Assembly: GCF_009764645.1 (NCBI RefSeq)
Contig: NZ_RWIM01000174.1
Location: 1-59,877 of the forward strand
Length of the DNA: 59,877 nucleotides
Direction of reading: 5' to 3'
Origin: Pseudomonas sp. PB106
GTDB taxonomy: Bacteria > Pseudomonadota > Gammaproteobacteria > Pseudomonadales > Pseudomonadaceae
Shown here: in pieces, positions 37,153 through 45,910 of the stretch
How positions within the stretch are numbered: position 1 is the first letter of the stretch
How the letters are laid out: each line of letters starts with the position of its first letter
Position numbers and translations under genes: made by a program
Notes under the pieces: generated by a model
The model's input: only the letters and a program-made list of their open reading frames with translations
What the model was told of the DNA's origin: nothing
Database searches by the model: none

Positions 37153-37326
37153 TCAGCTCAATGATGGAAATCTGTCGTCCGTTACTGTTTGAGCGTACGG
37201 AGTGTTCCGGCGGATCTGAGGGATGGTGGCAAGACGTTTGTAGGCCTTTTCGTTCGCGAGCCCATCAGTGGTAAAGGTACTGGCTGGTGTGATGAGCGGA
37301 AGCGAAAGCGTGCCGATGTCCGTCAC
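37153..37326 (-). CDS. possible 57-residue small ORF upstream of the oxygenase
   Basis: A GTG-started frame (VTDIGTLSLP to DDRFPSLS) with coding-like base periodicity. It ends 58 bases before the oxygenase ATG. No ATG and no strong ribosome binding site precede it, and it lies just after the tRNA-Phe terminator. It could be a small peptide gene, a leader peptide, or the 3' remnant of a lost gene. I do not recognise the sequence. Confidence 0.3.
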   Translation of the reverse strand: MTDIGTLSLPLITPASTFTTDGLANEKAYKRLATIPQIRRNTPYAQTVTDDRFPSLS

Positions 37327-37369
37327 TACGACGAAAGGAAACGTCGCTCCACCAAATTGCAGGCATAAA

Positions 37370-37399
37370 AAAACCCTGAATCTTGCGATTCAGGGTTTT
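37370..37399 (-). terminator. terminator downstream of tRNA-Phe
   Basis: AAAACCCTGAA TCTTGCGA TTCAGGGTTTT, an 11-bp perfect stem with T-run on the minus strand. Confidence 0.88.
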
Positions 37400-37406
37400 C
37401 GGTATT

Positions 37407-37482
37407 TGGTGCCCAGAGACGGAATCGAACCGCCGACACGGGGATTTTCAATCCCCTGCTCTACCGACTGAGCTATCTGGGC
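37407..37482 (-). tRNA. tRNA-Phe (GAA anticodon)
   Basis: 76 bases reading leftward: GCCCAGATAGCTCAG start, anticodon stem GGGGA/TCCCC around TTGAAAA with GAA, T-arm GGTTCGATTCC, encoded CCA. All stems pair. Confidence 0.96.
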
Positions 37483-37585
37483 AACGGGGCGCATTAAAAG
37501 GGTTTTTCGGATTTACGTCAACGACTTTTTTAAAATTTCTTAAATTAATTCCGTCGCTTACGATCCGACCCCCGATTTTGCGGGT

Positions 37586-37858
37586 TTACTCTGCGGGCGG
37601 AACGTAGCCTTCGGCCTTGGCGTATTCCTCGCCGGAGAAGTACTTGTCCATTTCGCCCTGAAGATATTTGCGGTCTTCGGCGTTCATCATGTTCAGTCGC
37701 TTTTCGTTGATCAGCAGGGTCTGGTGTTTCTGCCAGTCAGCCCAGGCCTTGGCCGAGACGTGGTCAAAAATATCCTGACCTTTAGCGCCCGGGAAAGGGG
37801 CGCGTTCCAGCGCGGGCAGTTCTTCTTTGTACTTGCGGCACATTACGGTGCGGGTCAT
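37586..37858 (-). CDS. yggX: Fe(2+)-trafficking/oxidative damage protection protein YggX
   Basis: 90 residues, full length. MTRTVMCRKYKEELPALERAPFPG is the family start with the single Cys (C7). YggX protects Fe-S proteins from superoxide and assists iron delivery. The start overlaps mutY by four bases; the mutY-yggX pair is conserved in gamma-proteobacteria. Confidence 0.95.
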   Translation of the reverse strand: MTRTVMCRKYKEELPALERAPFPGAKGQDIFDHVSAKAWADWQKHQTLLINEKRLNMMNAEDRKYLQGEMDKYFSGEEYAKAEGYVPPAE

Positions 37859-38922
37859 GGCGACTCTCCTGCGTTCAATACGGCGGCCGCGCGTTCGAGC
37901 AAGGTTTTGACCGGGGCGGCGAGGCCCAGGCGCGGCGGGGTGGCGAGGTTATACCAGAGCCAGTCGGCCTCGGCCACGTGATGGGCGGCTTCCTGCACCT
38001 GAACCAGCCAGGGTTCGATGGACAGCTGGAAATGGCTGAAAGTATGGACGAGGCTCGGCAGCGCCAGCTGCTCGCCCATGGTCAGCGCGTGCTGGTCGGC
38101 GAGATGTTGCAGGTCGTCGAGGTCGTCGAGTTCCGGCAGGCTCCACAGCCCGCCCCACAAACCGCTCGAGGGGCGACGGTAAAGCAGAATCGCGCCGTCG
38201 CCATTGGCGAGCATCGGCATCAGCGTGCGCTTCTGCGGGATGGCTTTGCGCGGTTTGGGGATCGGGTAGCGGGTCTCCAGGCCGAGCATATGCGCCTCGC
38301 AGCCGCGCTCCAGCGGACACAGCAGGCAACTTGGCTTGCTGCGCGTGCAGAGCGTGGCGCCAAGATCCATCATCGCCTGGGTATAGGCGTTGACCCGATC
38401 GTGCGGCGTAAAGCGCTCAGCGTTGGCCCAGAGCTGTTTGGCGACCTTCGGCTCGCCGGGGTAGCCTTCTTGCGCAGTAAAACGCGCCAAAACGCGTTTG
38501 ACGTTGCCGTCGAGAATCGGCGCACGCAGGCCCATGCTAATGCTGGCGATGGCGCCGGCAGTCGACAGGCCAATGCCCGGCAGATCCGTGAGTTTTTCGA
38601 CGTCACGGGGAAATTCGCCGCCGTACTGGCTGACGACGATCTTTGCGGTCTTCTGCAAATTGCGCGCACGGGTGTAGTAACCCAGCCCGGTCCACAGGTG
38701 CAGCACTTCGTCTTCCGGCGCTTCGGCCAGCGCTTCGACCGTCGGCAGCGCGGCCATGAAGCGGTCGAAGTAATTGAGCACGGTGCTGACTTGGGTCTGC
38801 TGCAACATGATCTCCGACACCCACACCCGGTACGGGTTGATGTCCTGCTGCCACGGCAAATCGTGGCGGCCGTGGCGGTCAAACCAATCCAGCACCGCCG
38901 TGGAAAACTGCTCCGCTCTCAT
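37855..38922 (-). CDS. mutY: A/G-specific adenine glycosylase MutY
   Basis: 355 residues. It removes A opposite 8-oxoG. Visible: catalytic E37 in SEIMLQQTQV, the helix-hairpin-helix LPGIGLSTAGAI with catalytic D138 (ILDGNVKRV), the [4Fe-4S] ligands C192-x6-C199-x2-C202-x5-C208, and a C-terminal MutT-like 8-oxoG recognition domain. It overlaps asmA by four bases. Confidence 0.96.
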   Translation of the reverse strand: MRAEQFSTAVLDWFDRHGRHDLPWQQDINPYRVWVSEIMLQQTQVSTVLNYFDRFMAALPTVEALAEAPEDEVLHLWTGLGYYTRARNLQKTAKIVVSQYGGEFPRDVEKLTDLPGIGLSTAGAIASISMGLRAPILDGNVKRVLARFTAQEGYPGEPKVAKQLWANAERFTPHDRVNAYTQAMMDLGATLCTRSKPSCLLCPLERGCEAHMLGLETRYPIPKPRKAIPQKRTLMPMLANGDGAILLYRRPSSGLWGGLWSLPELDDLDDLQHLADQHALTMGEQLALPSLVHTFSHFQLSIEPWLVQVQEAAHHVAEADWLWYNLATPPRLGLAAPVKTLLERAAAVLNAGESP

Positions 38923-41144
38923 CGCTTGAACAGCCCCTTCAATGCGTTTTTCAATTCCGGGCTGACCTTGTCACCGAGTTTCTCGTCGATCTTCTCACTC
39001 AGCTTGTCGCCAGCCATTTTGGTCGCGACCTGACCCAGACGATCGTTGTCGATACGGCAGGCCTTGGCGCCGAGTTCCAGCGGGCCACGGCAGCGCAGTG
39101 GCCACTCGACGCCGACGAATTTGTCGCCGACCTGGCAAGCCGGATCCGGCATGGCACTGGTGTCGCCTTCGACGATGATGCCGACGCGGTAATCCATGCC
39201 GAGCACGCGCAGGTCGATGTCGCCGTCACCGTTGACGGTCATGCCAGGGATGCGCACTTTCAGGTCCGGGTTGCTGGCGACGCCGTTGCGGAAGGTCAGG
39301 TTGCCCTTGAGTTCCTGGAACGGCGTGTCCTTGCCGCGTGGCTCGCCACTCAAGGTTTTGCGGTTGAGCGTGGCGATGCCTTTGCACAGTTGCTGTTCAA
39401 GGTTGGCGTTGAGTAGCACGCCGTTGTTGATCACAAAACTGGCGTTGCCGTTGAGGGTGTCGATCAGTGCCTGCTGGCTGTTGCCGCTGCTGGTCACGTT
39501 GCTGTTGAGCGTCACCAGACCTTTGACCGGCGGGTTCTTGCCCTGGCTTTCGAGGATTTTTTCCGCTGGCACACGGTTGAGTTTGGTCTGCAGGTTCAGC
39601 ACCGGCGCGCTTGGGCGCACATCGAGAGTGCCCTTGGCCTCGAAACCGCCGTTGTACAGTTCGCCGCTCAGATTGCTCAGGGTCAGCAGGCCGCCCTGGC
39701 CCGTCGCTTTCAGTGCGGCGTTCTGGATCGGCAGCTTGTCGAGGGTCAACTGGCCGAAGCTCAGGTCGGCATCGACGTCGAGTTTGGCCAGACGCTCCAC
39801 CGGCAGCAGGCGCTCAGTGCTCCAGGCGGTTTTGCTTGGCTTGTCCGGCAGCGGCGTGGAACCGGCGCCAGCCATTGCATCGGCTTCGGTGCTGGCGACT
39901 TCGGCCTGACGCACTTGCGTAGCGCTGTTGGCTTGCGCGGACTTCGGCGGCAGGTAACGGTCGACGTTGAACGTGTCGGCCTTAAGGACCGCGCGCAGCG
40001 ATTGCTTGGCGAAATCTTCGACGGCAATGCGACCGCTGAAGCTGCTGTCGTCGAGTTTCAGATTGATGTTGTCGAAAGCGACGCTGGTTGGCGTGGCGGC
40101 CACGCGGCTGACCAGCTCGACTTTGCTCAGGCTGCCTTCGGCCATCGCCGGGAGTTTCTGGCCGATGCTGTCGACGAACTTCGCCAGATCGAACTGGGCG
40201 ATGGAGAGGCCGCCGGTGATCTGCGGAGTTTTGTCGAGGTCGTTGGCTTTCAACTCGCCCAAGGCGCGCAACTGGTTGGCGGAGATCTTGATGCCAGTCC
40301 ATTCGGCGACGTTTGCGGCTTTATCCAGCAACAACTGCCCTTGGGCGGCGAAGGTCATGGTCTTGCCTTGCAGCGGATCGCCAGCCAGTTCACCGGACAA
40401 CTTCATGTCTTCGAATTTGTAGCGCTGCAGTGCGCGCTCGATGCGCAGCTCGCCAGTCAATTCGGTGCGCACACGTAAAACCGGCTGGTTGGTGCCGAGG
40501 AATGCGGTAGCTTTTACCGGGATGTTGGTCGAATCGTGTACCGGCCCGGTGCTCAGCTGAATGCTTTCGGCGCTGAATTGCTTGCCGGTCAGCTCGTCGT
40601 TGTATTCAACGCGGGCGTTGTTGACAGTCAGACTGTCGATGTCGAGGCGGATCGGCTGTGGCGGTTTTTCTACCGCAACAGGGGTCTCCCTGGCAGGTTG
40701 CCCCGGTGCAGCGGATGGCGGCGTTGCTCCAGCCGGAGCGGGCACCTTGCCGATGTCTTCCCAGTTGCCATGGCCATTTTTGTCGCGATTCAGGCGCAGG
40801 TTCAGGCCTTCGACACGCACGTCACTCATCTGCACTTCGCGGCGCAGCAGCGGCAGCACGCGCACGGACAGACCGAGCATCTGCAGGTCGGCAAACGGTT
40901 CGGCGGGCTTGGCTAGGGTGGCGACGCTGGCCTCGTGCAATTCCAGGCCGAGCCATGGGAACAGGCTCCAGCCGATATCGCCATTGAGCGTCAGCTCGAT
41001 GTGGGCCTTGTCGCGGGCTATCTGGCGGATCTCGTCTTTGTAATCGTTGGGATCGAAGAGGTGGGTCAGGGCAAAACCTGCCGCCACAATGATCAGCAAC
41101 AGCCCGAGAAGTACCAGACCCAGGATTTTGCCGAACGCTTTCAT
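38919..41144 (-). CDS. AsmA-family protein
   Basis: 741 residues. N-terminal TM anchor (about 5-27), then a long beta-rich periplasmic region of the AsmA/TamB type (a bridge-like lipid-transfer fold is proposed for the family). The start of the mature part FDPNDYKDEIRQIARDKAHIEL is typical. A C-terminal coil (KLSEKIDEKLGDKVSPELKNALKGLFKR) ends it. It is the first gene of the asmA-mutY-yggX unit. Confidence 0.88.
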   Translation of the reverse strand: MKAFGKILGLVLLGLLLIIVAAGFALTHLFDPNDYKDEIRQIARDKAHIELTLNGDIGWSLFPWLGLELHEASVATLAKPAEPFADLQMLGLSVRVLPLLRREVQMSDVRVEGLNLRLNRDKNGHGNWEDIGKVPAPAGATPPSAAPGQPARETPVAVEKPPQPIRLDIDSLTVNNARVEYNDELTGKQFSAESIQLSTGPVHDSTNIPVKATAFLGTNQPVLRVRTELTGELRIERALQRYKFEDMKLSGELAGDPLQGKTMTFAAQGQLLLDKAANVAEWTGIKISANQLRALGELKANDLDKTPQITGGLSIAQFDLAKFVDSIGQKLPAMAEGSLSKVELVSRVAATPTSVAFDNINLKLDDSSFSGRIAVEDFAKQSLRAVLKADTFNVDRYLPPKSAQANSATQVRQAEVASTEADAMAGAGSTPLPDKPSKTAWSTERLLPVERLAKLDVDADLSFGQLTLDKLPIQNAALKATGQGGLLTLSNLSGELYNGGFEAKGTLDVRPSAPVLNLQTKLNRVPAEKILESQGKNPPVKGLVTLNSNVTSSGNSQQALIDTLNGNASFVINNGVLLNANLEQQLCKGIATLNRKTLSGEPRGKDTPFQELKGNLTFRNGVASNPDLKVRIPGMTVNGDGDIDLRVLGMDYRVGIIVEGDTSAMPDPACQVGDKFVGVEWPLRCRGPLELGAKACRIDNDRLGQVATKMAGDKLSEKIDEKLGDKVSPELKNALKGLFKR

Positions 41145-41222
41145 GGGCGAGTCCTTGTAGTTAGTCGAATTCGTAATTTAGCCGGGGAGTATAGCGCTGC
41201 TATGGCCCGGTTCGGTGTGGCG

Positions 41223-41439
41223 TCATATTGCCAGTGGTCCATGCGGCACCTGCAACTTCGCCGACAATGCCTGAACCTCGGGATGCCCGGCAGGCGCCAC
41301 AAGACGCAGTTCTGCCCACGCTTGCGACGCCATTTTCTGTGCTTGGTTCACCAGCCGTTCGGCAACTGCACGGCGACGAGTAACTTTTCGTACACATAAA
41401 TGGGACGGATACCCGACGTCGTGGTGCCTTTGCAGGCAT
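41223..41439 (-). pseudogene. possible frameshifted small gene
   Basis: A start frame (MPAKAPRRRVSVPF from 41439) and a second frame (VRKVTRRRAVAERLVNQAQK to PEVQALSAKLQVPHGPLAI, stop at 41223) together look like one basic protein of about 72 residues, joined only if one base is shifted near 41390-41400. Each frame alone is weak: the first continues into Cys/Ser-rich text, the second has no start codon. No family recognised. Confidence 0.35.
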
Positions 41440-41460
41440 GCTGCGCCTAAAAAATCAGAT

Positions 41461-41490
41461 CAAAAGATCGCAGCGTTCCGCAGCTCCTAC
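41461..41490. repeat. single REP unit (GTAGGAGCTGCCG family)
   Basis: CAAAAGATCGCAGCG and GCAGCTCCTAC: one unpaired unit of the family found as inverted pairs elsewhere. Confidence 0.75.
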
Positions 41491-41700
41491 GGCGATGGAG
41501 ATCAGATGACATAAAAAAGGTGATATCAGTTTGGTTTTTCTGTCACCTGCAAATGGTAACCTTCGCCCGTTCGTCCGTCCTTCTGCGACTTAACGTCGCG
41601 CCTTCAAGGAGCTTCACCTTAAAAAACGGTCATGCCTGCGTGCATAAGTCCGAGGGTGAGCAGTGGCTGGCGAACCATACTAATAATTGGGGGATACACA

Positions 41701-43365
41701 ATGAGCACGAGCATTACGGCGGACGGTCTCAAAGCCGACCAGCCTGCGTTCCTGTCCAAGGAACGCATCATCGCCAAGCCCGGTTTCAACCGTTGGCTGG
41801 TGCCACCGGCCGCTCTGGCCATCCACCTGTGCATCGGCATGGCCTACGGCTTCTCGGTGTTCTGGTTGCCGCTGTCCAAGGCGCTGGGCGTCACCGCTCC
41901 AGTGGCTTGCGCACCGGACATGAGCTTCATCGCACAGGTATTTTCGTCGAACTGCGACTGGCCGATCTCGATGCTCGGCTGGATCTACACGCTGTTCTTC
42001 ATCTTCCTCGGCTGCTCGGCAGCTATCTGGGGCGGCTGGCTGGAACACGCAGGGCCACGTAAGGCTGGCGTTGTATCGGCACTGTGCTGGTGCGGCGGTC
42101 TGCTGATTTCGGCGCTGGGGATTTATACCCACCAGATCTGGCTGATGTGGATCGGCTCGGGCGTGATCGGCGGTATCGGTCTGGGCCTGGGCTACATTTC
42201 GCCGGTCTCGACCCTGATCAAGTGGTTCCCGGACAAGCGCGGCATGGCCACCGGCATGGCAATCATGGGCTTCGGTGGTGGCGCGATGGTCGGTGCACCG
42301 CTGGCGACTGCGCTGATGAGCCATTTTGGCTCGGCTGAGGGTGTCGGCGTATGGCAGAGCTTCGTGGCCATGGCGGCGATCTACTTTGTGTTCATGATCG
42401 GTGGTGCTCTGGCCTACCGCGTGCCGCCAACCGGTTGGAAGCCTGAGGGCTGGACCGCTCCGGCAAAGAAAGCTGCCAACGCAATGATCACCCACCGTCA
42501 CGTGCACGTGAATGTGGCGTGGAAAACCCCGCAATTCCGTCTGGTTTGGCTGGTGCTGTGCCTGAACGTTTCTGCCGGTATCGGCATCCTCGGCATGGCT
42601 TCGCCACTGCTGCAGGAAGTGTTCGGCGGCAAGCTGCTGGGTGTTGATGTGCCGTTTGGTCAGCTCGATGCCGGGCAACTGGCTTCGATCGCGGCGATTG
42701 CTGCCGGGTTCACCGGTCTGCTGAGCCTGTTCAACATCGGTGGCCGCTTCTTCTGGGCCTCGTTCTCGGACTACCTGGGCCGCAAAAACACGTATTTCGT
42801 GTTCTTCGCCCTGGGCTTTGCCCTGTACGCGCTGATTCCGAACATGGGCCATTTGGGCAACGTTGCGCTGTTCGTGGCTGCGTTCTGCATCATCCTGTCG
42901 ATGTACGGCGGTGGTTTTGCCACGGTTCCGGCGTATCTGGCCGACCTGTTCGGTACGCAGATGGTCGGCGCGATCCACGGTCGTCTGCTGACCGCCTGGG
43001 CTGCGGCCGGCGTGCTCGGTCCAGTGCTGGTGAACTACCTGCGTGAGTATCAGTTGAGCATCGGCGTAGAACGCGCTGCCGCTTACGACATCACGCTGTA
43101 CATCCTCGCCGGTCTGCTGGTGCTGGGCTTCCTGTGCAACCTGATGGTGCGTCCGGTGGCTGACAAATACTTCATGACCGACGCTGAACTGGCGGCCGAA
43201 CAGGCGCTGGGTCACGACAAAGGTGCAGATGCCAGCACGGTTCTGGAGTGGAAAGCCGCACCGGGCAGCAAGCCGTTGGCGATTGCTGCATGGCTGGCTG
43301 TGGGTATTCCGTTGGCGTGGGGTGTGTGGGTGACCCTGCAGAAGACGGCGGTACTGTTTCACTAA
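41701..43365 (+). CDS. OFA-family MFS transporter (oxalate/formate antiporter-like)
   Basis: 554 residues, about 12 TM segments plus an extended loop and C-terminus. IHLCIGMAYGFSVFWLPLSKALG near the start and the middle GLGLGYISPVSTLIKWFPDKRGMATGMAIMGFGGG are OFA signatures. Substrate unclear: oxalate/formate or another monocarboxylate. Start 41701 has GGGGGA seven bases upstream. Longer than most OFA members (about 400-450) because of an insertion after TM4 (about residues 80-95) and a C-terminal extension. Confidence 0.88.
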   Translation: MSTSITADGLKADQPAFLSKERIIAKPGFNRWLVPPAALAIHLCIGMAYGFSVFWLPLSKALGVTAPVACAPDMSFIAQVFSSNCDWPISMLGWIYTLFFIFLGCSAAIWGGWLEHAGPRKAGVVSALCWCGGLLISALGIYTHQIWLMWIGSGVIGGIGLGLGYISPVSTLIKWFPDKRGMATGMAIMGFGGGAMVGAPLATALMSHFGSAEGVGVWQSFVAMAAIYFVFMIGGALAYRVPPTGWKPEGWTAPAKKAANAMITHRHVHVNVAWKTPQFRLVWLVLCLNVSAGIGILGMASPLLQEVFGGKLLGVDVPFGQLDAGQLASIAAIAAGFTGLLSLFNIGGRFFWASFSDYLGRKNTYFVFFALGFALYALIPNMGHLGNVALFVAAFCIILSMYGGGFATVPAYLADLFGTQMVGAIHGRLLTAWAAAGVLGPVLVNYLREYQLSIGVERAAAYDITLYILAGLLVLGFLCNLMVRPVADKYFMTDAELAAEQALGHDKGADASTVLEWKAAPGSKPLAIAAWLAVGIPLAWGVWVTLQKTAVLFH

Positions 43366-43382
43366 GTAAAAACGCAGTACCT

Positions 43383-43473
43383 CTGTAGGAGTGAGCCTGC
43401 TCGCGATAGCGGTCTGACAGTCACAGAAATGTTGACTGTGAGGCCCTCATCGCGAGCAGGCTCACTCCTACAG
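43383..43473. repeat. long inverted repeat (GTAGGAGTGAGCCTGCTCGCG family)
   Basis: CTGTAGGAGTGAGCCTGCTCGCGAT faces ATCGCGAGCAGGCTCACTCCTACAG across about 40 bases. The 25-bp arms match exactly. This is a third repeat family in the window, distinct from the GCTGCCG and GTGGGAGC types. Confidence 0.88.
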
Positions 43474-43561
43474 TTGTTTTCGGTTGCCTGTAATGGCTTG
43501 TATGGACATGTCTACCCGCGACAGTCGGGGGTTCTATCCGTCAGCCATCTCACCTCTCATG

Positions 43562-43590
43562 TTTCTGTTTCGGCCCCGCGTGCCTATAAT
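43562..43590 (+). promoter_or_regulatory. putative promoter of the his operon
   Basis: A consensus -10 TATAAT (43585-43590) lies 38 bases before hisB. A TTTCTG at 43562-43567 is a weak -35 with a 17-base spacer. Confidence 0.5.
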
Positions 43591-43628
43591 GGCTGCCTTT
43601 TTCGCCCAATGATTTTGCGGAGCTGGTG

Positions 43629-44222
43629 ATGGCCGAACGTAAGGCGTCTGTCGAGCGCGACACTCTGGAAACCCAGATCAAAGCCTCGATCAACCTTGAT
43701 GGCACCGGAAAGGCCCGATTCGATATCGGTGTACCTTTTCTTGAGCACATGCTGGATCAGATCGCCCGTCACGGGTTGATCGACCTGGATATTGAATGCA
43801 AGGGCGATCTGCATATCGACGACCACCATACGGTGGAAGACGTCGGTATCACCCTCGGCCAGGCGTTTGCCAAAGCCATCGGCGATAAAAAAGGCATCCG
43901 TCGCTACGGTCATGCCTACGTGCCGCTCGATGAAGCGCTGTCGCGCGTGGTGATCGATTTCTCCGGTCGTCCAGGCCTGCAGATGCACGTGCCGTACACC
44001 CGCGCCACCGTCGGCGGCTTCGACGTTGACCTGTTCCAGGAATTCTTCCAGGGCTTCGTCAACCATGCGTTGGTCAGCATGCACATCGATAACCTGCGTG
44101 GCACCAACACCCACCACCAGATCGAAACCGTGTTCAAGGCTTTCGGCCGCGCGCTGCGCATGGCCGTCGAGCTGGATGAGCGCATGGCCGGGCAAATGCC
44201 ATCGACCAAAGGCGTTCTGTAA
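43629..44222 (+). CDS. hisB: imidazoleglycerol-phosphate dehydratase HisB
   Basis: 197 residues, the monofunctional form (no phosphatase domain). Manganese-binding motifs FLEHMLDQIARHG, DDHHTVEDVG and NHALVSMHID are intact. It catalyses step 7 of histidine synthesis. It starts an operon hisB-hisH-DUF2164-hisA-hisF. The stop overlaps hisH by one base. Confidence 0.97.
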   Translation: MAERKASVERDTLETQIKASINLDGTGKARFDIGVPFLEHMLDQIARHGLIDLDIECKGDLHIDDHHTVEDVGITLGQAFAKAIGDKKGIRRYGHAYVPLDEALSRVVIDFSGRPGLQMHVPYTRATVGGFDVDLFQEFFQGFVNHALVSMHIDNLRGTNTHHQIETVFKAFGRALRMAVELDERMAGQMPSTKGVL

Positions 44223-44860
44223 TGCAGACGGTTGCAGTTATCGATTACGGCATGGGTAACCTGCACTCGGTGGCCAAGGCCCTCGAGCACGTCGGCGCCG
44301 GCAAGGTGCTGATCACCAGCGACGCCAACGTGATTCGCGAAGCTGACCGCGTGGTGTTTCCCGGTGTTGGCGCGATTCGCGATTGCATGGCGGAGATCCG
44401 TCGTCTCGGTTTCGATTCGCTGGTGCGTGAAGTCAGTCAGGATCGTCCGTTCCTCGGCATCTGTGTCGGCATGCAAGCCTTGCTCGACACCAGCGAAGAG
44501 AACGATGGCGTCGACTGCATCGGCCTGTTCCCCGGTGCGGTTAAGTTCTTCGGCAAAGACCTGCATGAAGACGGCGAACACCTGAAAGTCCCGCACATGG
44601 GCTGGAACGAGGTGAAGCAGAAGGTCAGCCACCCGCTGTGGCATGACATTCCGGACATGGCGCGTTTCTACTTCGTGCACAGCTACTACATCGCTGCCGC
44701 CAATGCGCGGCAGGTGGTGGGTGGCGGCCATTACGGCGTCGATTTCGCTGCAGCGCTGGCCGATGGCTCGCGCTTCGCCGTGCAGTTCCACCCGGAGAAG
44801 AGCCATACCCATGGCCTGCAATTGCTGCAGAACTTCGCCGCGTGGGACGGTCGCTGGTAA
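44222..44860 (+). CDS. hisH: imidazole glycerol phosphate synthase, glutaminase subunit HisH
   Basis: 212 residues, class I glutamine amidotransferase. Nucleophile C81 in FLGICVGMQ, and the His-Glu pair in VQFHPEKSH near the C-terminus. It supplies ammonia to HisF. Confidence 0.97.
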   Translation: MQTVAVIDYGMGNLHSVAKALEHVGAGKVLITSDANVIREADRVVFPGVGAIRDCMAEIRRLGFDSLVREVSQDRPFLGICVGMQALLDTSEENDGVDCIGLFPGAVKFFGKDLHEDGEHLKVPHMGWNEVKQKVSHPLWHDIPDMARFYFVHSYYIAAANARQVVGGGHYGVDFAAALADGSRFAVQFHPEKSHTHGLQLLQNFAAWDGRW

Positions 44861-45121
44861 ATGGCTGCCAAGAAGTCCAAACCGCCGATCCTGACCCTCA
44901 CTCCCGAGCAGGAGAGTGACGCCAATCGCAAGATTCAGCGGTTCATGGAAGACCGTTTCGAACTGGACCTGGGTTCGTTCGAGGCGGCAGAAATTCTTGA
45001 GCTGTTTACCCGCGAAATTGCTCCGCACTATTACAACAGGGCGATTTTCGATGTGCAGACCCATCTCAAAGAGCGGTTTGAAAGCATCGAAAGTGACCTG
45101 TGGGCGCTCGAGAAAAACTGA
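44861..45121 (+). CDS. DUF2164 family small protein
   Basis: 86 residues. The pattern TPEQESDANRKIQRFMEDRFELDLGSFEAAEILELF matches DUF2164. It follows hisH with no gap and sits within the his operon. Function unknown; no histidine-pathway step is missing, so a link may be only genomic. Confidence 0.85.
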   Translation: MAAKKSKPPILTLTPEQESDANRKIQRFMEDRFELDLGSFEAAEILELFTREIAPHYYNRAIFDVQTHLKERFESIESDLWALEKN

Positions 45122-45163
45122 TTTCCGAGCCAAGCTGAACATTCAAATTTGAAGGTTTGCCAG

Positions 45164-45901
45164 ATGCTGATTATTCCCGCTATCGATCTTAAAGACGGTG
45201 CCTGCGTACGTCTGCGCCAGGGCCGCATGGAAGATTCCACGGTGTTCTCCGATGACCCGGTGAGCATGGCTGCCAAGTGGGTGGAGGGCGGTTGCCGCCG
45301 TCTGCATCTGGTCGACCTGAACGGCGCTTTTGAAGGCCAGCCAGTCAACGGCGAAGTCGTTACCGCGATTGCCAAGCGCTACCCGACCTTGCCGATCCAG
45401 ATCGGCGGCGGCATCCGCTCGCTGGAAACCATCGAGCACTACGTCAAGGCTGGCGTGAGCTACGTGATCATCGGCACCAAAGCCGTGAAAGATCCGGCGT
45501 TTGTCGCTGAAGCCTGCCGCGCGTTCCCGGGCAAGATCATCGTTGGTCTGGATGCCAAAGACGGTTTCGTCGCCACCGATGGCTGGGCTGAAATCAGCAC
45601 CGTGCAGGTCATCGATCTGGCCAAGCAGTTTGAAGCCGACGGCGTGTCTTCGATCGTTTATACCGACATCGCCAAAGACGGCATGATGCAGGGCTGCAAC
45701 GTGCCGTTCACCGCTGCACTGGCCGCTGCCACCAAGATTCCGGTGATCGCTTCCGGCGGTATCCACAATCTGGGTGACATCAAGTCGCTGCTCGACGCCA
45801 AAGCGCCAGGCATCATCGGCGCCATCACTGGCCGGGCGATCTACGAAGGCACCCTCGACGTCGCTGAAGCGCAAGCTTTCTGCGATTCGTACCAAGGCTG
45901 A
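45164..45901 (+). CDS. hisA: ProFAR isomerase HisA
   Basis: 245 residues, (beta-alpha)8 barrel. MLIIPAIDLKDGACVRLRQG is the family start with catalytic D8. The phosphate sites GGGIRS and ASGGI are intact. Start 45164 chosen by homology over an in-frame start at 45149. Confidence 0.97.
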   Translation: MLIIPAIDLKDGACVRLRQGRMEDSTVFSDDPVSMAAKWVEGGCRRLHLVDLNGAFEGQPVNGEVVTAIAKRYPTLPIQIGGGIRSLETIEHYVKAGVSYVIIGTKAVKDPAFVAEACRAFPGKIIVGLDAKDGFVATDGWAEISTVQVIDLAKQFEADGVSSIVYTDIAKDGMMQGCNVPFTAALAAATKIPVIASGGIHNLGDIKSLLDAKAPGIIGAITGRAIYEGTLDVAEAQAFCDSYQG

Positions 45902-45910
45902 GGACTGACC

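Larger units (their letters stand above)
41145..41700. other. 556-base intergenic region
   Basis: Between divergent asmA and the OFA transporter. It contains a possible frameshifted small gene (41223-41439), a single REP unit (41461-41490) and presumably the transporter promoter. The transporter frame is open from 41632 but the first ATG with a ribosome binding site is 41701. Confidence 0.5.

Noticed and set aside
37407..37482. tRNA-Phe as an attachment site for the oxygenase region
   Set aside because: No direct repeat of the tRNA end was found in the 3 kb to the left, and no recombinase gene is present.
41680..43362. A 560-codon minus-strand frame
   Set aside because: Antisense to the OFA transporter, with His/Arg/Gln-rich composition typical of shadow frames.
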